Source of the DNA: Gemmatirosa kalamazoonensis
Lineage (GTDB): Bacteria > Gemmatimonadota > Gemmatimonadetes > Gemmatimonadales > Gemmatimonadaceae
Assembly: GCF_000522985.1 (NCBI RefSeq)
Contig: NZ_CP007128.1
Span: 4,448,220 to 4,512,219 of the forward strand
Reading direction: 5' to 3'
Length of the DNA stretch: 64,000 nucleotides
Shown here: positions 1 to 8,934 of the stretch, one piece after another
Layout of the letters: each line of letters opens with the position of its first letter
Numbering within the stretch: the first letter of the stretch is position 1
The notes under the pieces: generated by a model
Told to the model about the DNA's origin: nothing
Databases searched by the model: none
The model's input: the letters and a program-made list of their open reading frames with translations, nothing else
Program-made: the position numbers and the translations under genes

Positions 1-498
1 AGCGGCGGCTGGCGCCCGATGCCGGAACGGCTCGACGTCGCGACCGCGGCGGAGGAAGCTTCGGTCACCGCGCGCGACGCGGCGGCGGCGAAGCGCGTCG
101 GCTTCGCCGTGCTCGTCGAGCCGGGCGCCGCGCGCGCGTGGGCCGACGCGACGGCGCTGCGCCAGGTGCTCACGAACCTCGTGGAGAACGCGGTGCGGCA
201 CACGGCGAGCGGCGCGGTCACCGTGGTCGCGCGGCGCGACGACACGCGACGCGGCGTGTGGATCGGCGTCCGCGACACCGGCTGTGGCATCGAGCCGGAG
301 CACCTGCCGCGCATCTTCGAGCGGTTCTACCGTGTGGACCCGGCGCGCTCGCGCGAGGCCGGCGGCACCGGGCTCGGTCTGTCGATCGTGAAGCATCTCG
401 TGGAGGCGCACGGCGGTGAGGTGCGCGCGACGAGCGCGCCGGGCGCGGGCACGACGATCGAGGGATTCTTTCCCGACGCCGCTAACCACGGCACGTAG
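1..498 (+). CDS. Sensor histidine kinase, C-terminal part (5' end outside window)
   Basis: The frame is open from base 1, so this is the 3' end of a longer gene; the ATG at 19 is internal. The 165 visible residues form the HATPase_c ATP-binding domain of a membrane sensor kinase. Seen in order: N box (LTNLVENAVRHT), G1 box (DTGCGIE), F box (IFERFYRVD) and G2 box (GGTGLGLSIVKHLVEAHGG). The phospho-acceptor His and sensor domains lie upstream. The RFYRVDPARSREAGGTGLGL pattern is typical of PhoR/BaeS-type kinases, and a phosphate block follows downstream, but the specific signal cannot be told from this fragment. Confidence 0.93.
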   Translation, partial: SGGWRPMPERLDVATAAEEASVTARDAAAAKRVGFAVLVEPGAARAWADATALRQVLTNLVENAVRHTASGAVTVVARRDDTRRGVWIGVRDTGCGIEPEHLPRIFERFYRVDPARSREAGGTGLGLSIVKHLVEAHGGEVRATSAPGAGTTIEGFFPDAANHGT

Positions 499-630
499 GC
501 GGCGTCCACCGGCGCGCGGGTGGCGCACTTCCGCGCGCCCGTGCAGACTCGCGTGGTGACCGTGACGGCGCGCCGCTCGTCGCCCGCAGTCGCCTACACC
601 GCTCGCCGCTCCCACTCGCTCCCGCCGTCG

Positions 631-2094
631 ATGCCCCCGTCGTACCGCGTCGCTCTCGCCTCGATCGCAGCGCTGACGGCGCTCGTCGCCTGCAAGGATA
701 CGAGCGCCCCGTCCGGCACCACCACGCCCCCGACGAACGGTCCCAAGGTGGCGACGCTTCGCGGCGACATCGCGGCGAACCGGACGCTCTCGGCGGACAC
801 GGTCTACACGTTGAGCGGCTTCGTGAAGGTGCGCGCCGGCGCGACGCTCACCATTCCCGCCGGCACGCGCATCGTCGGCGACACGCTCGCCGCCGGCAGC
901 TCGCTGTGGATCACACGCGGCGCGCGCATCGACGCACGCGGCAGCGCGACGAATCCCATCGTGTTCACGTCGCAGCGCGCCGCGGGCTCGCGCGCACCCG
1001 GCGACTGGGGCGGGCTCGTGATCGTCGGCAACGCGCCGACGAGCCGCAACGCGAACGATGCGCTGACCTACGGGCGCGCCGGCACGCCACTCGTTCCCGA
1101 GAGCTACGGCGGCGGGTCGGTGCCTAACGACAACTCCGGCACGCTGCAGTACGTGCGCATCGAGTTCGCCGGCGCGTCGCCGACCGGCGGCGACGAGCAG
1201 ATGGCGGCGCTCACGCTGTACGCGGTGGGACGCGGGACCACGATCGAGTACGTGCAGTCGCTGGAGAGCCTCGGCAGCGCGTTCCAGTGGTACGGCGGCA
1301 CGGTCGACGGCCGCTACCTCGTGTCGTACGAGGCGGGCGACGACCACTTCGCGTGGGCCGAAGGGTACGCGGGACGCGACCAGTTCCTCGTCGGCTACCA
1401 GACGCACCAGCCGACCGCGCGCTCGGCCGACGCCGGACTGCCGTCGACGACGCCGCGCGGCATCCAGGGCTACGGGTGCGACATCTCGAACGACGCGCGC
1501 CCCGGATGCACGAGCTATCTCGCCGCGCCGCTGTCCTCGCCGGTGCTCGCGAACTTCACGCTCGTCGGCCCGGGGACCGGCGTCTACGGCGCGACGGTCG
1601 CCGCGCAGGCGAATGGGATCATGCTGCGCCGCGGCACGGGCGGCACGCTGCTGAACGGCGTTGTCGCGCGATGGCCCGGCGTCGGCCTCACGGTGCGCGA
1701 GGCGCAGACCGACACGCTGCGGCAGCGCGACTCGCTCACGATCGCCGGCGTGCTGCTCACCGACAACGCGGCCGGCAACTACGACGCGCCGGGCTCGATC
1801 GGCTTCGGGCAGCAGGCGACGTTCCCGAACACGATCAGCGCCACCGCGCCGACCGCCACGCTGTTCACCAGCGTGCCGTCGGGCGCCGTCCCCGCAGCAG
1901 CGACGCTCGACTGGACGCCGGCCGGCGGCTCGCCGCTCCGCGCGAACGGCGTCACGTCGTGGACGCCGCGCATCCAGGCGCGCACGACCGGCTTCTTCGG
2001 CGCGACGATGACACCGACGAGCTACGTCGGCGCCGCGGACCCGAACTCGGCCACGAAATGGTGGCAGGGGTGGACGGCGTACGCACGCAATTGA
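631..2094 (+). CDS. Secreted beta-helix-type lipoprotein of unknown function
   Basis: The protein is 487 aa from the ATG at 631. The frame stays open upstream to 520, but 631 places a signal peptide at the N-terminus ending in the lipobox LVAC (Cys about residue 21), so it is probably lipid-anchored in the outer membrane. The body has repeated short beta-strand turns (AGTRIVGDT, GDWGGLVIVGNAP) and Gly/Thr/Asn-rich segments ending in KWWQGWTAYARN. This layout is common in large lipoproteins of Bacteroidota and Gemmatimonadota and suggests a right-handed parallel beta-helix. No catalytic motif is recognised. It stands alone, 88 bp upstream of ppx. An octamer GCCTAACG lies at 1122-1129. Confidence 0.8.
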   Translation: MPPSYRVALASIAALTALVACKDTSAPSGTTTPPTNGPKVATLRGDIAANRTLSADTVYTLSGFVKVRAGATLTIPAGTRIVGDTLAAGSSLWITRGARIDARGSATNPIVFTSQRAAGSRAPGDWGGLVIVGNAPTSRNANDALTYGRAGTPLVPESYGGGSVPNDNSGTLQYVRIEFAGASPTGGDEQMAALTLYAVGRGTTIEYVQSLESLGSAFQWYGGTVDGRYLVSYEAGDDHFAWAEGYAGRDQFLVGYQTHQPTARSADAGLPSTTPRGIQGYGCDISNDARPGCTSYLAAPLSSPVLANFTLVGPGTGVYGATVAAQANGIMLRRGTGGTLLNGVVARWPGVGLTVREAQTDTLRQRDSLTIAGVLLTDNAAGNYDAPGSIGFGQQATFPNTISATAPTATLFTSVPSGAVPAAATLDWTPAGGSPLRANGVTSWTPRIQARTTGFFGATMTPTSYVGAADPNSATKWWQGWTAYARN

Positions 2095-2182
2095 TGACGC
2101 GTCATGGGCATTGCGTTAGCATGATCTGCACGGAGCGAAGGGTCCCGCTGCACGCTCGTCCCATGCGAACCATGGAAACCCC

Positions 2183-3760
2183 ATGGAAATGATGCGTTCC
2201 AACGACGGCGCCCCCGCGGCGACGAACGGCAGCGATGCGGTGCGGATCGCCGCGATCGACATCGGATCGAACTCCATCCGGCAGATCGTCGCCGACGTCA
2301 GCCCCGACGGAAAGATCCGGGTCGCCGACGAGATGAAGGCGATGCCGCGCCTCGGCGCCGGCGTCGACGCGACCGGCGAGCTCGCGGAGGCGTCGATGCA
2401 GGCGGCGCTCGCCGAGCTGTCGCGCATGGCGACGCTCGCGCGGCAGGTCGGCGCGAATCGCATCGAGGCCGTGGCGACGAGCGCCGTGCGCGACGCGGCG
2501 AACGGCGGCGCATTCCTCGAGCGCGTGCGCATGGAGACGGGGCTCCGCGTGCGGCTCCTCAGCGGCGAGGAGGAGGCGCGGCTCGCGTTCCGCTCCGCGC
2601 TCGCGCACTTCGAGCTCGGCGTCGGCCGCACCGTCGTGATGGACATCGGGGGCGGGTCGCTGGAGCTCGCGTTCGCGGCTGACGGACTGCTCGACTGCCT
2701 CGAGTCGTTTCCGTTCGGCGCCATCCGCACCACCGACCAGTTCCTCGGCGAGCGTCCGCGCGACCGCGACGTGAAGATGCTGCGCCGCGAGGTGCGGCGC
2801 GCGGTGCGCGAGCACGTGCCGCTGAAGGAGTGGCACAAGGCGCGGGTCATCGGCTCGGGCGGCACGTTCACGAACCTCGCGTCGATCATGAACACGCGCC
2901 TCGGCCTGCAGGATGCGCCTAACGGCCACGGCACCGTGGTGACACGCGGCGACGTGGAGGAGACGCTCGACATGCTCGCCGCGATGTCCGCCGCCGAGCG
3001 CGCCGCGGTGCCGGGGCTCAATCCCGACCGCGCCGACATCATCGTCGCCGGGCTCGCCGTCGCCGCGGAAGTGCTCGACCTGCTCGAGGCGCGCGAGCTG
3101 CACGTCTCGGCGTACGGCATCCGCGAGGGGCTGCTGCTGGAGGCGGCGCGCGTGGAGCCGCGCGCCGCGGACCCGGGCGAGGCGCGCGAGCGCTCGGTGC
3201 GCGAGTTCGCGGAGCGCTGCCACTACGAGGCACCACACGCCGAGCAGGTGCGCAAGCTCGCGCTGCAGCTCTACGACCAGCTCGCGGCGCGGCTGGGCTG
3301 CGAGCCGGGCGACCGCGAGATCCTCGCCGACGCCGCGCTGCTGCACGACGTGGGCTACCACATCAGCTACGAGCGCCATCACAAGCACTCGTACCACCTC
3401 ATCCTGCACGCCGACTTCGTGGGCATGACGCCGGCCGAGCAGGCCGCCGTGGCGAACGTCGCGCGCTACCACCGCGGCGCGCCGCCGAAGAAGACGCACG
3501 AGAACTACGGCTCGCTCGACCGCTCGCTGCGCCGCCGCATCAAGCGGCTCGCCGCGCTGCTCCGCCTCGCCGACGGGCTCGATCGCGGGCACGTGGCCGC
3601 CGTGGAGCGCGTGCAGGCGACCGTGGAGAAGACCCGGCTGCTCCTCCACCTCGTGCCGGTTCCCGACGCGACGTCCTTGCGCCTCGAGTCGTGGGGCGCC
3701 GACCGGAAGGCCGAGCTGCTCGCGAAGCTGCTCGACGTCGACGTCGAGGTGGAGGCCTAA
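2183..3760 (+). CDS. ppx: Exopolyphosphatase / guanosine pentaphosphate phosphatase (Ppx/GppA) with C-terminal HD domain
   Basis: The protein is 525 aa, the long Ppx type. The N-terminal half is an actin-like (ASKHA) fold: first phosphate loop AAIDIGSNSIRQIV (about residues 19-32), SGEEEARLAF, and the second loop MDIGGGSLEL. The C-terminal half carries an HD-type helical domain (LLHDVGYHISYERHHKHSYH) that in this family helps bind long polyphosphate. It releases phosphate from polyphosphate ends and may hydrolyse pppGpp. It converges on ppk1 with only 7 bp between the stop codons, so synthesis and breakdown genes sit side by side. ATG codons at 2189 and 2192 are possible alternative starts. 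The TAA stop lies inside an octamer GCCTAACG (3755-3762). Confidence 0.95.
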   Translation: MEMMRSNDGAPAATNGSDAVRIAAIDIGSNSIRQIVADVSPDGKIRVADEMKAMPRLGAGVDATGELAEASMQAALAELSRMATLARQVGANRIEAVATSAVRDAANGGAFLERVRMETGLRVRLLSGEEEARLAFRSALAHFELGVGRTVVMDIGGGSLELAFAADGLLDCLESFPFGAIRTTDQFLGERPRDRDVKMLRREVRRAVREHVPLKEWHKARVIGSGGTFTNLASIMNTRLGLQDAPNGHGTVVTRGDVEETLDMLAAMSAAERAAVPGLNPDRADIIVAGLAVAAEVLDLLEARELHVSAYGIREGLLLEAARVEPRAADPGEARERSVREFAERCHYEAPHAEQVRKLALQLYDQLAARLGCEPGDREILADAALLHDVGYHISYERHHKHSYHLILHADFVGMTPAEQAAVANVARYHRGAPPKKTHENYGSLDRSLRRRIKRLAALLRLADGLDRGHVAAVERVQATVEKTRLLLHLVPVPDATSLRLESWGADRKAELLAKLLDVDVEVEA

Positions 3761-3767
3761 CGGCCGC

Positions 3768-5933
3768 TCACCAGCGCGCCGAGTGCTCGGTGGTGCGCAT
3801 GAGCAGCTGCTCGTCCTCGGTGGGCGGCGCCTCGCGGACGCCCTCGTGCACCTGCCCCCACGGGTCGCGCAGCAGGATGCGGTGCGTCGCGCGCTCCGGC
3901 TCGTCGTCGAGCGGGCGGCGCTGCGTGTACGTGCCGTCGGCGGCGAGGTCCCACGCCTGCCGGTTGTCGGCGAGGCACGTGTCGAGCAGCGCGCGGAGCG
4001 GCGCGTGCAGCGCGGGATCCTCCACCGGCACGATCGCCTCGACCCGGCGGTCGAAGTTGCGCGGCATCCAGTCGGCCGAGCCGATGTAGTACTCCGCCTG
4101 GCCGTCGTTCGCGAAGTAGAACAGCCGCGAGTGCTCGAGGAACCGCCCGACGATGCTCTGCACGCGAATGCGCTCGCTCACGTCGGGCACCTGCGGCCGC
4201 AGGCAGCAGATGCCGCGCACGATGAGCGCGATGTCCACGCCGGCCTGCGACGCCGCGTACAGCGCGCCGATCGTCTCCGGGTCGACGAGCGCGTTCATCT
4301 TCGCGACGATGCGCGCGCTCCGCCCCGCGCGCGCATGCGCCGCCTCGCGCTCGATGAGCGACAGCAGACGTGCGCGCATGTTCGCCGGCGCGACGAGCAG
4401 CTTGCGATAGAGGCGCTGCCGCGAGAAGCCGGTGAGCGCGTTGAACAGATCCGACGCGTCGGAGCCGATGCTCGCGTTCGCGGTGAACAACCCGATGTCG
4501 GTGTACAGCCGCGCCGTCTTCGAGTTGTAGTTCCCCGTGCCGAGGTGCACGTAGCGGCGCACCACCCCGTCCGGGTCGCGCCGTACGACGAGCGCCGTCT
4601 TGCAGTGCGTCTTGAGCCCGGGGAGGCCGTACGCCACGTGCACGCCGTAGCGCTCCAGCGTGCGCGCCCAGTTGATGTTGTTCACCTCGTCGAACCGCGC
4701 CTGCAGCTCCACGAGCACCGCGACCTGCTTCCCCGCCTGCGCCGCGTCGGCGAGCGCGGTCACGATCTCCGTGTCGCCGGACGTGCGGTAGAGCGTGAGC
4801 TTGATGGCGATGACGTGCTCGTCGCGCGCGGCCTCCTCGATGAACCGTTCCACCGAGGCGTCGAACGACTGGAACGGGTGGTGCACGAGCAGGTCGCGCT
4901 CGCGGACGATGTCGAAGATCGACCGCGCGGTGTCGCGCAGCACGCCCGGGACGAGCGGCGTGAACGGCGCGTCCTTCAGCTCCGGCAGCTCGAGCTGCGT
5001 GAGCGCCATGAGGTCGCCGAGCTCCAGCAGCCGACCGCCCTCGTGCACGTCGTCGAGCGTGAGCGCGCTCACGGCCTGCGTCTCGACGTCGTTCAGCTCC
5101 TCGAGCAGCAGCGTGCGGAGCCCCTCCGGCATCCCTTCCTGCAGCTCGATGCGCACGACCTCGCCGAACCGGCGGCGGAAGACCTGCTGCTCCACCGTGT
5201 CGAGCAGGTCCTCCATCTGGTCGATCTGCCCGAGGTCGAGGTCCGAGTAGCGCGTGATGCGGAACGCGAACCAGCGCAGCACCTCCATGCCGGGGAACAG
5301 CGCCGGCAGGTTCGCGCCGATGAGCTCCTCGAGCGGCACGAAGTGGTGCGGCGTGCCGGTCGGCACGAGACGCGGCAGCGAGCGCGGCACCTTCACGCGC
5401 GCGAAGTGCTCGGTGCCCTGATCGGGGTCGCGCAGCTCGACGGCGAGCGACAGCGACAGGTTCGAGATGTACGGGAACGGGTGCCCGGGATCGACGGCGA
5501 GCGGCGTGAGCACCGGGAACACCTGCGACTCGAAGAACTCGTCGACCGCCATCCACTCCGGCGGCGACAGCTCCGACATGCGTTTGAGCTCGATGCCGTT
5601 CGACGCGAGCAGCGGCAGGAGCTGCCCGTACAGGCACGCATCGCGTCGCGCGAGCAGCTCGCTCACGCGCCGCCGGATCGCCGCGAGCTGCTCCGCCGGC
5701 GTGAGCCCGTCCGGCGGATACTGCGCCATGCCCTGCGCGACCTTCCGCCGCAGTCCCGCCACCCGGACCATGTAGAACTCGTCCAGGTTCGTGCTGAAGA
5801 TCGACAGGAACTTCACGCGCTCGAGCAGCGGCACGCGTGGATCCGTCGCCTCGTGCAGCACGCGCGCGTTGAACTCGAGCCACGAGAGCTCGCGGTTGAT
5901 GAACAGCGCGGTCGGCGGGAGCTTCGGGGTCAC
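3768..5933 (-). CDS. ppk1: Polyphosphate kinase 1
   Basis: The protein is 721 aa, full length for Ppk1. It reversibly moves the gamma-phosphate of ATP onto inorganic polyphosphate. The N-terminal domain opens with FINRELSWLEFNARVL and FLSIFSTNLDEFYMVRV, a strong family signature. The autophosphorylated histidine is in GLKTHCKTALV (about His443), and the second conserved histidine is in FLEHSRLFYF. The end, AADGTYTQRRP, matches the usual C-terminus. It lies antisense and tail-to-tail with ppx, and downstream (on the minus strand) of the Pit transporter, so uptake, storage and breakdown of phosphate cluster here. An inverted repeat at 5998-6090 separates it from pit, so cotranscription is uncertain. 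Confidence 0.97.
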   Translation of the reverse strand: MTPKLPPTALFINRELSWLEFNARVLHEATDPRVPLLERVKFLSIFSTNLDEFYMVRVAGLRRKVAQGMAQYPPDGLTPAEQLAAIRRRVSELLARRDACLYGQLLPLLASNGIELKRMSELSPPEWMAVDEFFESQVFPVLTPLAVDPGHPFPYISNLSLSLAVELRDPDQGTEHFARVKVPRSLPRLVPTGTPHHFVPLEELIGANLPALFPGMEVLRWFAFRITRYSDLDLGQIDQMEDLLDTVEQQVFRRRFGEVVRIELQEGMPEGLRTLLLEELNDVETQAVSALTLDDVHEGGRLLELGDLMALTQLELPELKDAPFTPLVPGVLRDTARSIFDIVRERDLLVHHPFQSFDASVERFIEEAARDEHVIAIKLTLYRTSGDTEIVTALADAAQAGKQVAVLVELQARFDEVNNINWARTLERYGVHVAYGLPGLKTHCKTALVVRRDPDGVVRRYVHLGTGNYNSKTARLYTDIGLFTANASIGSDASDLFNALTGFSRQRLYRKLLVAPANMRARLLSLIEREAAHARAGRSARIVAKMNALVDPETIGALYAASQAGVDIALIVRGICCLRPQVPDVSERIRVQSIVGRFLEHSRLFYFANDGQAEYYIGSADWMPRNFDRRVEAIVPVEDPALHAPLRALLDTCLADNRQAWDLAADGTYTQRRPLDDEPERATHRILLRDPWGQVHEGVREAPPTEDEQLLMRTTEHSARW

Positions 5934-5997
5934 GGGTCTACCTTACGACAGGACGGGGGATCCGGCTAGACGACGAACATCGGCGGTTCCCTTCTCC

Positions 5998-6090
5998 GAC
6001 AGGATGAACAGGACGGACAGGACGAGAACCAACACCAAAGGCAACGCTCTTGGTGTTGGTTCTCATCCTGTCCGTCCTGTTCATCCTGTC
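5998..6090. repeat. Inverted repeat H1: 41-bp arms, 11-nt loop
   Basis: The left arm (5998-6038) and right arm (6050-6090) are complementary with one mismatch. The outer part of each arm is made of short direct units (ACAGGA, GGAC). The loop is 6039-6049. It lies 40 bp beyond the pit stop codon (minus strand) and about 65 bp upstream of ppk1. It is one of ten such elements in the window. It could end pit transcription as a hairpin, but there is no T-run, and its length exceeds a normal intrinsic terminator. No other gene is seen in 5934-6130. Confidence 0.9.
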
Positions 6091-6130
6091 GACACGAACG
6101 GCCCACAGATCCCGTCCATCCTGTCCCCGC

Positions 6131-7183
6131 TCAGAACTGGAACGGCAGCACGGCGCGCAGGATCCAGAACGACAGCGCGGCGATGATGCCGGCCGCGGGG
6201 ATCGTGAGGATCCACGCCCACACGATGCGACCCGCGATCCCCCAGCGCACGGCCGACAGGCGATTCGTCGCGCCCACGCCGACGATCGAGCCGGTGATCG
6301 TGTGCGTCGTGCTCACCGGAATGCCGAACTGCGACGCGGTGAGGATGACGATCGCGCCGCCCGTCTCCGCGCAGAAGCCGCCGACCGGACGCAGGCGCGT
6401 GATGCGCGAGCCCATCGTGTGCACGATGCGCCAGCCGCCGAACAGCGTGCCCAACGAGATCGCGAGGTACGCGGCCGCCTCCACCCAGAGCGGCGGCACG
6501 ACGTCGGGGCGTGCGACGTACAGGTACTGCATCCACCCCGTGCGCCCCTCCATCGCCGTGCGCACCGGCGCCGAGGCGAGCAGCCCGACGATGATGCCCA
6601 TCGTCTTCTGCGCGTCGTTGCCGCCGTGCGCGAGCGACAGTAGTCCGGAGGAGATGAGCTGCCCGCGGCGGAACACACGGTCGACGCGCGCCGGCGTGAA
6701 GAAGCGGAACAGGTTGAACACCGCGAGCATCAGCAGGAAGCCCATGAGCGCGCCGAGCACCGGGCTGATGGCGATCGCGCTGAGCGTCTGGATCCACTTC
6801 GTGCCGAACGTGATCCCCGCGGTGCCCGCCTTCGCGAGCGCGGCGCCGGCGAGCCCGCCGATGAGCGCGTGCGAGGAGCTCGACGGGATGCCGAAGTACC
6901 ACGTGATGATGTTCCACGCGATCGCGCCGAGCAGCGCGGCACACATCACGTTCGGCTCCACGATCGCGTTGTCGACGAATCCCGTGGCGACCGCCTTCGC
7001 GACCGCGGTCTTCACCACGAACAGCGCCGAGAAGTTGAAGACCGCCGCCCACACCACCGCGGCGAACGGGCTGAGCACCCGCGTGCCGACGATGGTCGCG
7101 ATGGAGTTCGCGGAGTCGTGGAAGCCGTTGCTGAAGTCGAAGATGAACGCGATGACGATGATCGCGACGACGTAGGTGACCAA
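6131..7183 (-). CDS. pit: Inorganic phosphate transporter, PiT family
   Basis: The protein is 350 aa if translation starts at the TTG at 7183-7181, which has GGGAGA (7188-7193) just upstream; the longer open frame has no plausible N-terminus. About ten membrane segments are visible. The first (VTYVVAIIVIAFIFDFSNGF) runs into the GFHDSANSIAT loop, and the second repeat carries HGGNDAQKTMGI; this pair is the PiT signature. It imports phosphate at low affinity by ion symport, usually as a metal-phosphate complex. It starts 14 bp after the DUF47 gene and is surely in the same operon. Homologues are called PitA or simply Pit. Confidence 0.95.
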   Translation of the reverse strand: MVTYVVAIIVIAFIFDFSNGFHDSANSIATIVGTRVLSPFAAVVWAAVFNFSALFVVKTAVAKAVATGFVDNAIVEPNVMCAALLGAIAWNIITWYFGIPSSSSHALIGGLAGAALAKAGTAGITFGTKWIQTLSAIAISPVLGALMGFLLMLAVFNLFRFFTPARVDRVFRRGQLISSGLLSLAHGGNDAQKTMGIIVGLLASAPVRTAMEGRTGWMQYLYVARPDVVPPLWVEAAAYLAISLGTLFGGWRIVHTMGSRITRLRPVGGFCAETGGAIVILTASQFGIPVSTTHTITGSIVGVGATNRLSAVRWGIAGRIVWAWILTIPAAGIIAALSFWILRAVLPFQF

Positions 7184-7187
7184 CGAG

Positions 7188-7193
7188 TCTCCC
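7188..7193 (-). promoter_or_regulatory. Ribosome binding site selecting the TTG start of pit
   Basis: On the minus strand GGGAGA stands five bases before TTG (7183-7181), between the DUF47 stop and the first membrane helix of Pit. No ATG or GTG lies near this point, so the motif decides the start. Confidence 0.55.
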
Positions 7194-7197
7194 GCGC

Positions 7198-7809
7198 CTA
7201 GCTGTTCTTGAGCGAGATGCTCTCCAGGACGTTCGACACGTCCTCGCACTCGTCCATCGCCTCTTCGAGCTTGTCGTACAGCTCCTTCCACTTGATGACG
7301 TCGAGCGCGTTCGGCGTGCCGTCGAACAGCGCGCCGACGGCCTCGTGGTACGTCGCGTCGCCCTCCTCCTCGAGGTCCTTGATGCGGCGGCCGATGTCGG
7401 CCACGCTCTGCGGCTTCTTGACGTCGCGCACGGCCTCCTCGATGCACTCGCCGGCGCGCACCAGGACGTCGGTGAGCTGCAGCGCGGCCTCGCGCGTCTC
7501 CGTGATGCGGAACATGCGCGCTCGCCGCGCCGTGCCGTCGATGAGGTCCACGACGTTGTCGAGCCGCGTCGCGAGGAGATGGATGTCCTCGCGGTCGAGC
7601 GGCGTCACGAAGCTCGTGTCGATTCGCTTGTTGACCTGGTGCACCAGCTCGTCCGCCTGGTGCTCGACGTCCTTGATGCGGGCCTCGTACTCGACGAGGC
7701 GGTCGGGATGACTGAACAGCTCATGCAGCAGCTTCGCCGACGTCGTGATGCGCTGCGCGAGCTCGCCGAACATGTCGAAAAAGCGCTCGTCGCGAGGGAT
7801 GAGGCGCAC
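7198..7809 (-). CDS. DUF47 (PhoU-like) protein, Pit accessory
   Basis: The protein is 203 aa, the usual length of the DUF47/TIGR00153 family, which has a PhoU-like all-helical fold. The N-terminus (MRLIPRDERFFDMFGELAQR) and the helix-rich EHQADELVHQVNKRIDTSF and PLDREDIHLLATRLDNVVD segments are characteristic. Members pair with Pit transporters and are thought to control them or link uptake to regulation; the mechanism is not settled. Here it is the first gene of a two-gene operon with pit on the minus strand. The cytoplasm is its likely location, since no signal peptide or membrane segment is seen. Confidence 0.92.
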   Translation of the reverse strand: MRLIPRDERFFDMFGELAQRITTSAKLLHELFSHPDRLVEYEARIKDVEHQADELVHQVNKRIDTSFVTPLDREDIHLLATRLDNVVDLIDGTARRARMFRITETREAALQLTDVLVRAGECIEEAVRDVKKPQSVADIGRRIKDLEEEGDATYHEAVGALFDGTPNALDVIKWKELYDKLEEAMDECEDVSNVLESISLKNS

Positions 7810-7910
7810 GAAAAGTCTCCGGGAACGTGTGCGTGGAATTGAAGCGAGCGCCGGCCGTGCTCGGCACGGGCAGCCGCGTCACGATCGTGTCACACGACCG
7901 GCGTGAATCT

Positions 7911-7990
7911 AGGGCAGGAGGGCAGCAGGGCAGGAGGGCACGAGAGGCGATCGCTCCTGCCCTCCTGCCCTCCCGCCCTCGTGCCCTCTC
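7911..7990. repeat. Inverted repeat H2 (family A, GGCAGGAGG units)
   Basis: Both arms are tandem GGGCAGGA-type units around the centre GGCGATCGC, preceded by GGCACGAGAG. The right end overlaps the rhomboid stop codon (7989-7991). The element at 12654-12742 is the same core in the opposite orientation, and 35541-35633 is a third relative. It fills most of the 7810-7988 gap; nothing else is seen there. Confidence 0.9.
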
Positions 7991-8747
7991 ATTCCCAGAC
8001 CGCGCGCGCCTCCCCCAACGCCGTCCGCCGCCGCACGAGGGCGTGGTTCTCGAACAGCTTCACGAGCACCACGCCGGCCACGAAGCCGCCGACGTGCGCC
8101 CATACCGCCACGCCGCCCGACGCGTCGCGCCGCATCGGCGAGAGCTCGGGGAGCCCGGTGAGCACCTGCTCGCCGAACCAGAACACGAGCACGAACCACG
8201 CAGGCACGTGGAACAGGAACACCGGGGGGAAGTACGTCCGCACCCGGATCCGCGGGTACAGCACGAGGTAGCCGCCGAGCACCCCGGAGATCGCGCCCGA
8301 CGCGCCGACCGTCGGCACCGGCGACGCGCCGTTCAGCACGACGTGCGTGAGCGCCGCCGCCAGCCCGCACAGGATGTAGAACGCGAGGAAGCGGAACCGG
8401 CCCAGGCTGTCCTCGACGTTGTTGCCGAACACCCACAGGTACAGCGAGTTGCCGAGCAGGTGCGCCCACCCGCCGTGCAGGAACATCGACGTGAGCGGCG
8501 TGAAGATGTTCTTCGCCTCGGTGTCGATCACGCAGTCCACGCCGGGCGACATCGGGACGTGCAGCCCGACCGGGGCGAGATGGGTCAGCTCGCCGGGCAC
8601 CATCCCCCAGTTGCAGACGCTCGCGATGAGCGGGTACCCCTGCCCCGCGCCCTGCACCACCACGAACACGACGGCGAGCGAGGCGAGGAGCAGGTAGGTC
8701 ATCACCGGCGTGCGGAGCGTCGGATTCTCGTCGCTGATCGGGATCAT
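7989..8747 (-). CDS. Rhomboid-family intramembrane serine protease
   Basis: The protein is 252 aa with about six to seven membrane helices. The rhomboid catalytic serine is in [10 protein letters not shown] (Ser150) and the base histidine in [11 protein letters not shown] (His218). The oxyanion asparagine is in [18 protein letters not shown] (Asn100). All expected residues are present, so it should be active. It cleaves transmembrane substrates within the bilayer; the substrate here is unknown. An acidic/polar loop of about 40 residues separates helix 1 from the catalytic helices. It is a single gene, transcribed away from dnaK, and its stop lies in repeat H2. Confidence 0.95.
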   Translation of the reverse strand: MIPISDENPTLRTPVMTYLLLASLAVVFVVVQGAGQGYPLIASVCNWGMVPGELTHLAPVGLHVPMSPGVDCVIDTEAKNIFTPLTSMFLHGGWAHLLGNSLYLWVFGNNVEDSLGRFRFLAFYILCGLAAALTHVVLNGASPVPTVGASGAISGVLGGYLVLYPRIRVRTYFPPVFLFHVPAWFVLVFWFGEQVLTGLPELSPMRRDASGGVAVWAHVGGFVAGVVLVKLFENHALVRRRTALGEARAVWE

Positions 8748-8887
8748 GAAGGAGTGGGAGGAGAGGACCGCGACTGCCGGTACAGAAGGCAGGCCGTCGG
8801 CCCCGATCGTGCCGCGCTGTCACGCGCCGAGGGAGCCGGCCCAGCGGGCGCTGCCGGAGTGGCAGCAATTTCGGGCCCCGCGATTGC

Positions 8888-8920
8888 CTTGGAAAGCGCC
8901 GGTCACCACGACCCATACAT
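8888..8920 (+). promoter_or_regulatory. Possible heat-shock (sigma-32-like) promoter of dnaK
   Basis: CTTGGAAA (8888-8895) and CCCATACAT (8912-8920) with a 16-bp spacer resemble the sigma-32 consensus (CTTGAAA / CCCATNT). The weakness is that transcription would start only about 9 bases before the ATG, leaving a very short leader. No CIRCE operator is seen in 8748-8934. Confidence 0.25.
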
Positions 8921-8934
8921 CAATCGAGGACGCA

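Noticed and set aside
2102-3649. Long antisense open frame over ppx
   Set aside because: High G+C coding makes long shadow frames; the product is Arg/Leu/His-rich and low complexity, whereas ppx on the plus strand has clear motifs.
3783-5969. 728-aa plus-strand open frame opposite ppk1
   Set aside because: Arg/Leu/His-rich shadow; Ppk1 motifs and length support the minus strand.
5998-6090. H1 as insertion-sequence terminal repeats
   Set aside because: Only 11 bases separate the arms, so there is no room for a transposase, and no target duplication is seen.
8748-8934. CIRCE operator before dnaK
   Set aside because: No TTAGCACTC-N9-GAGTGCTAA-like inverted repeat is present.
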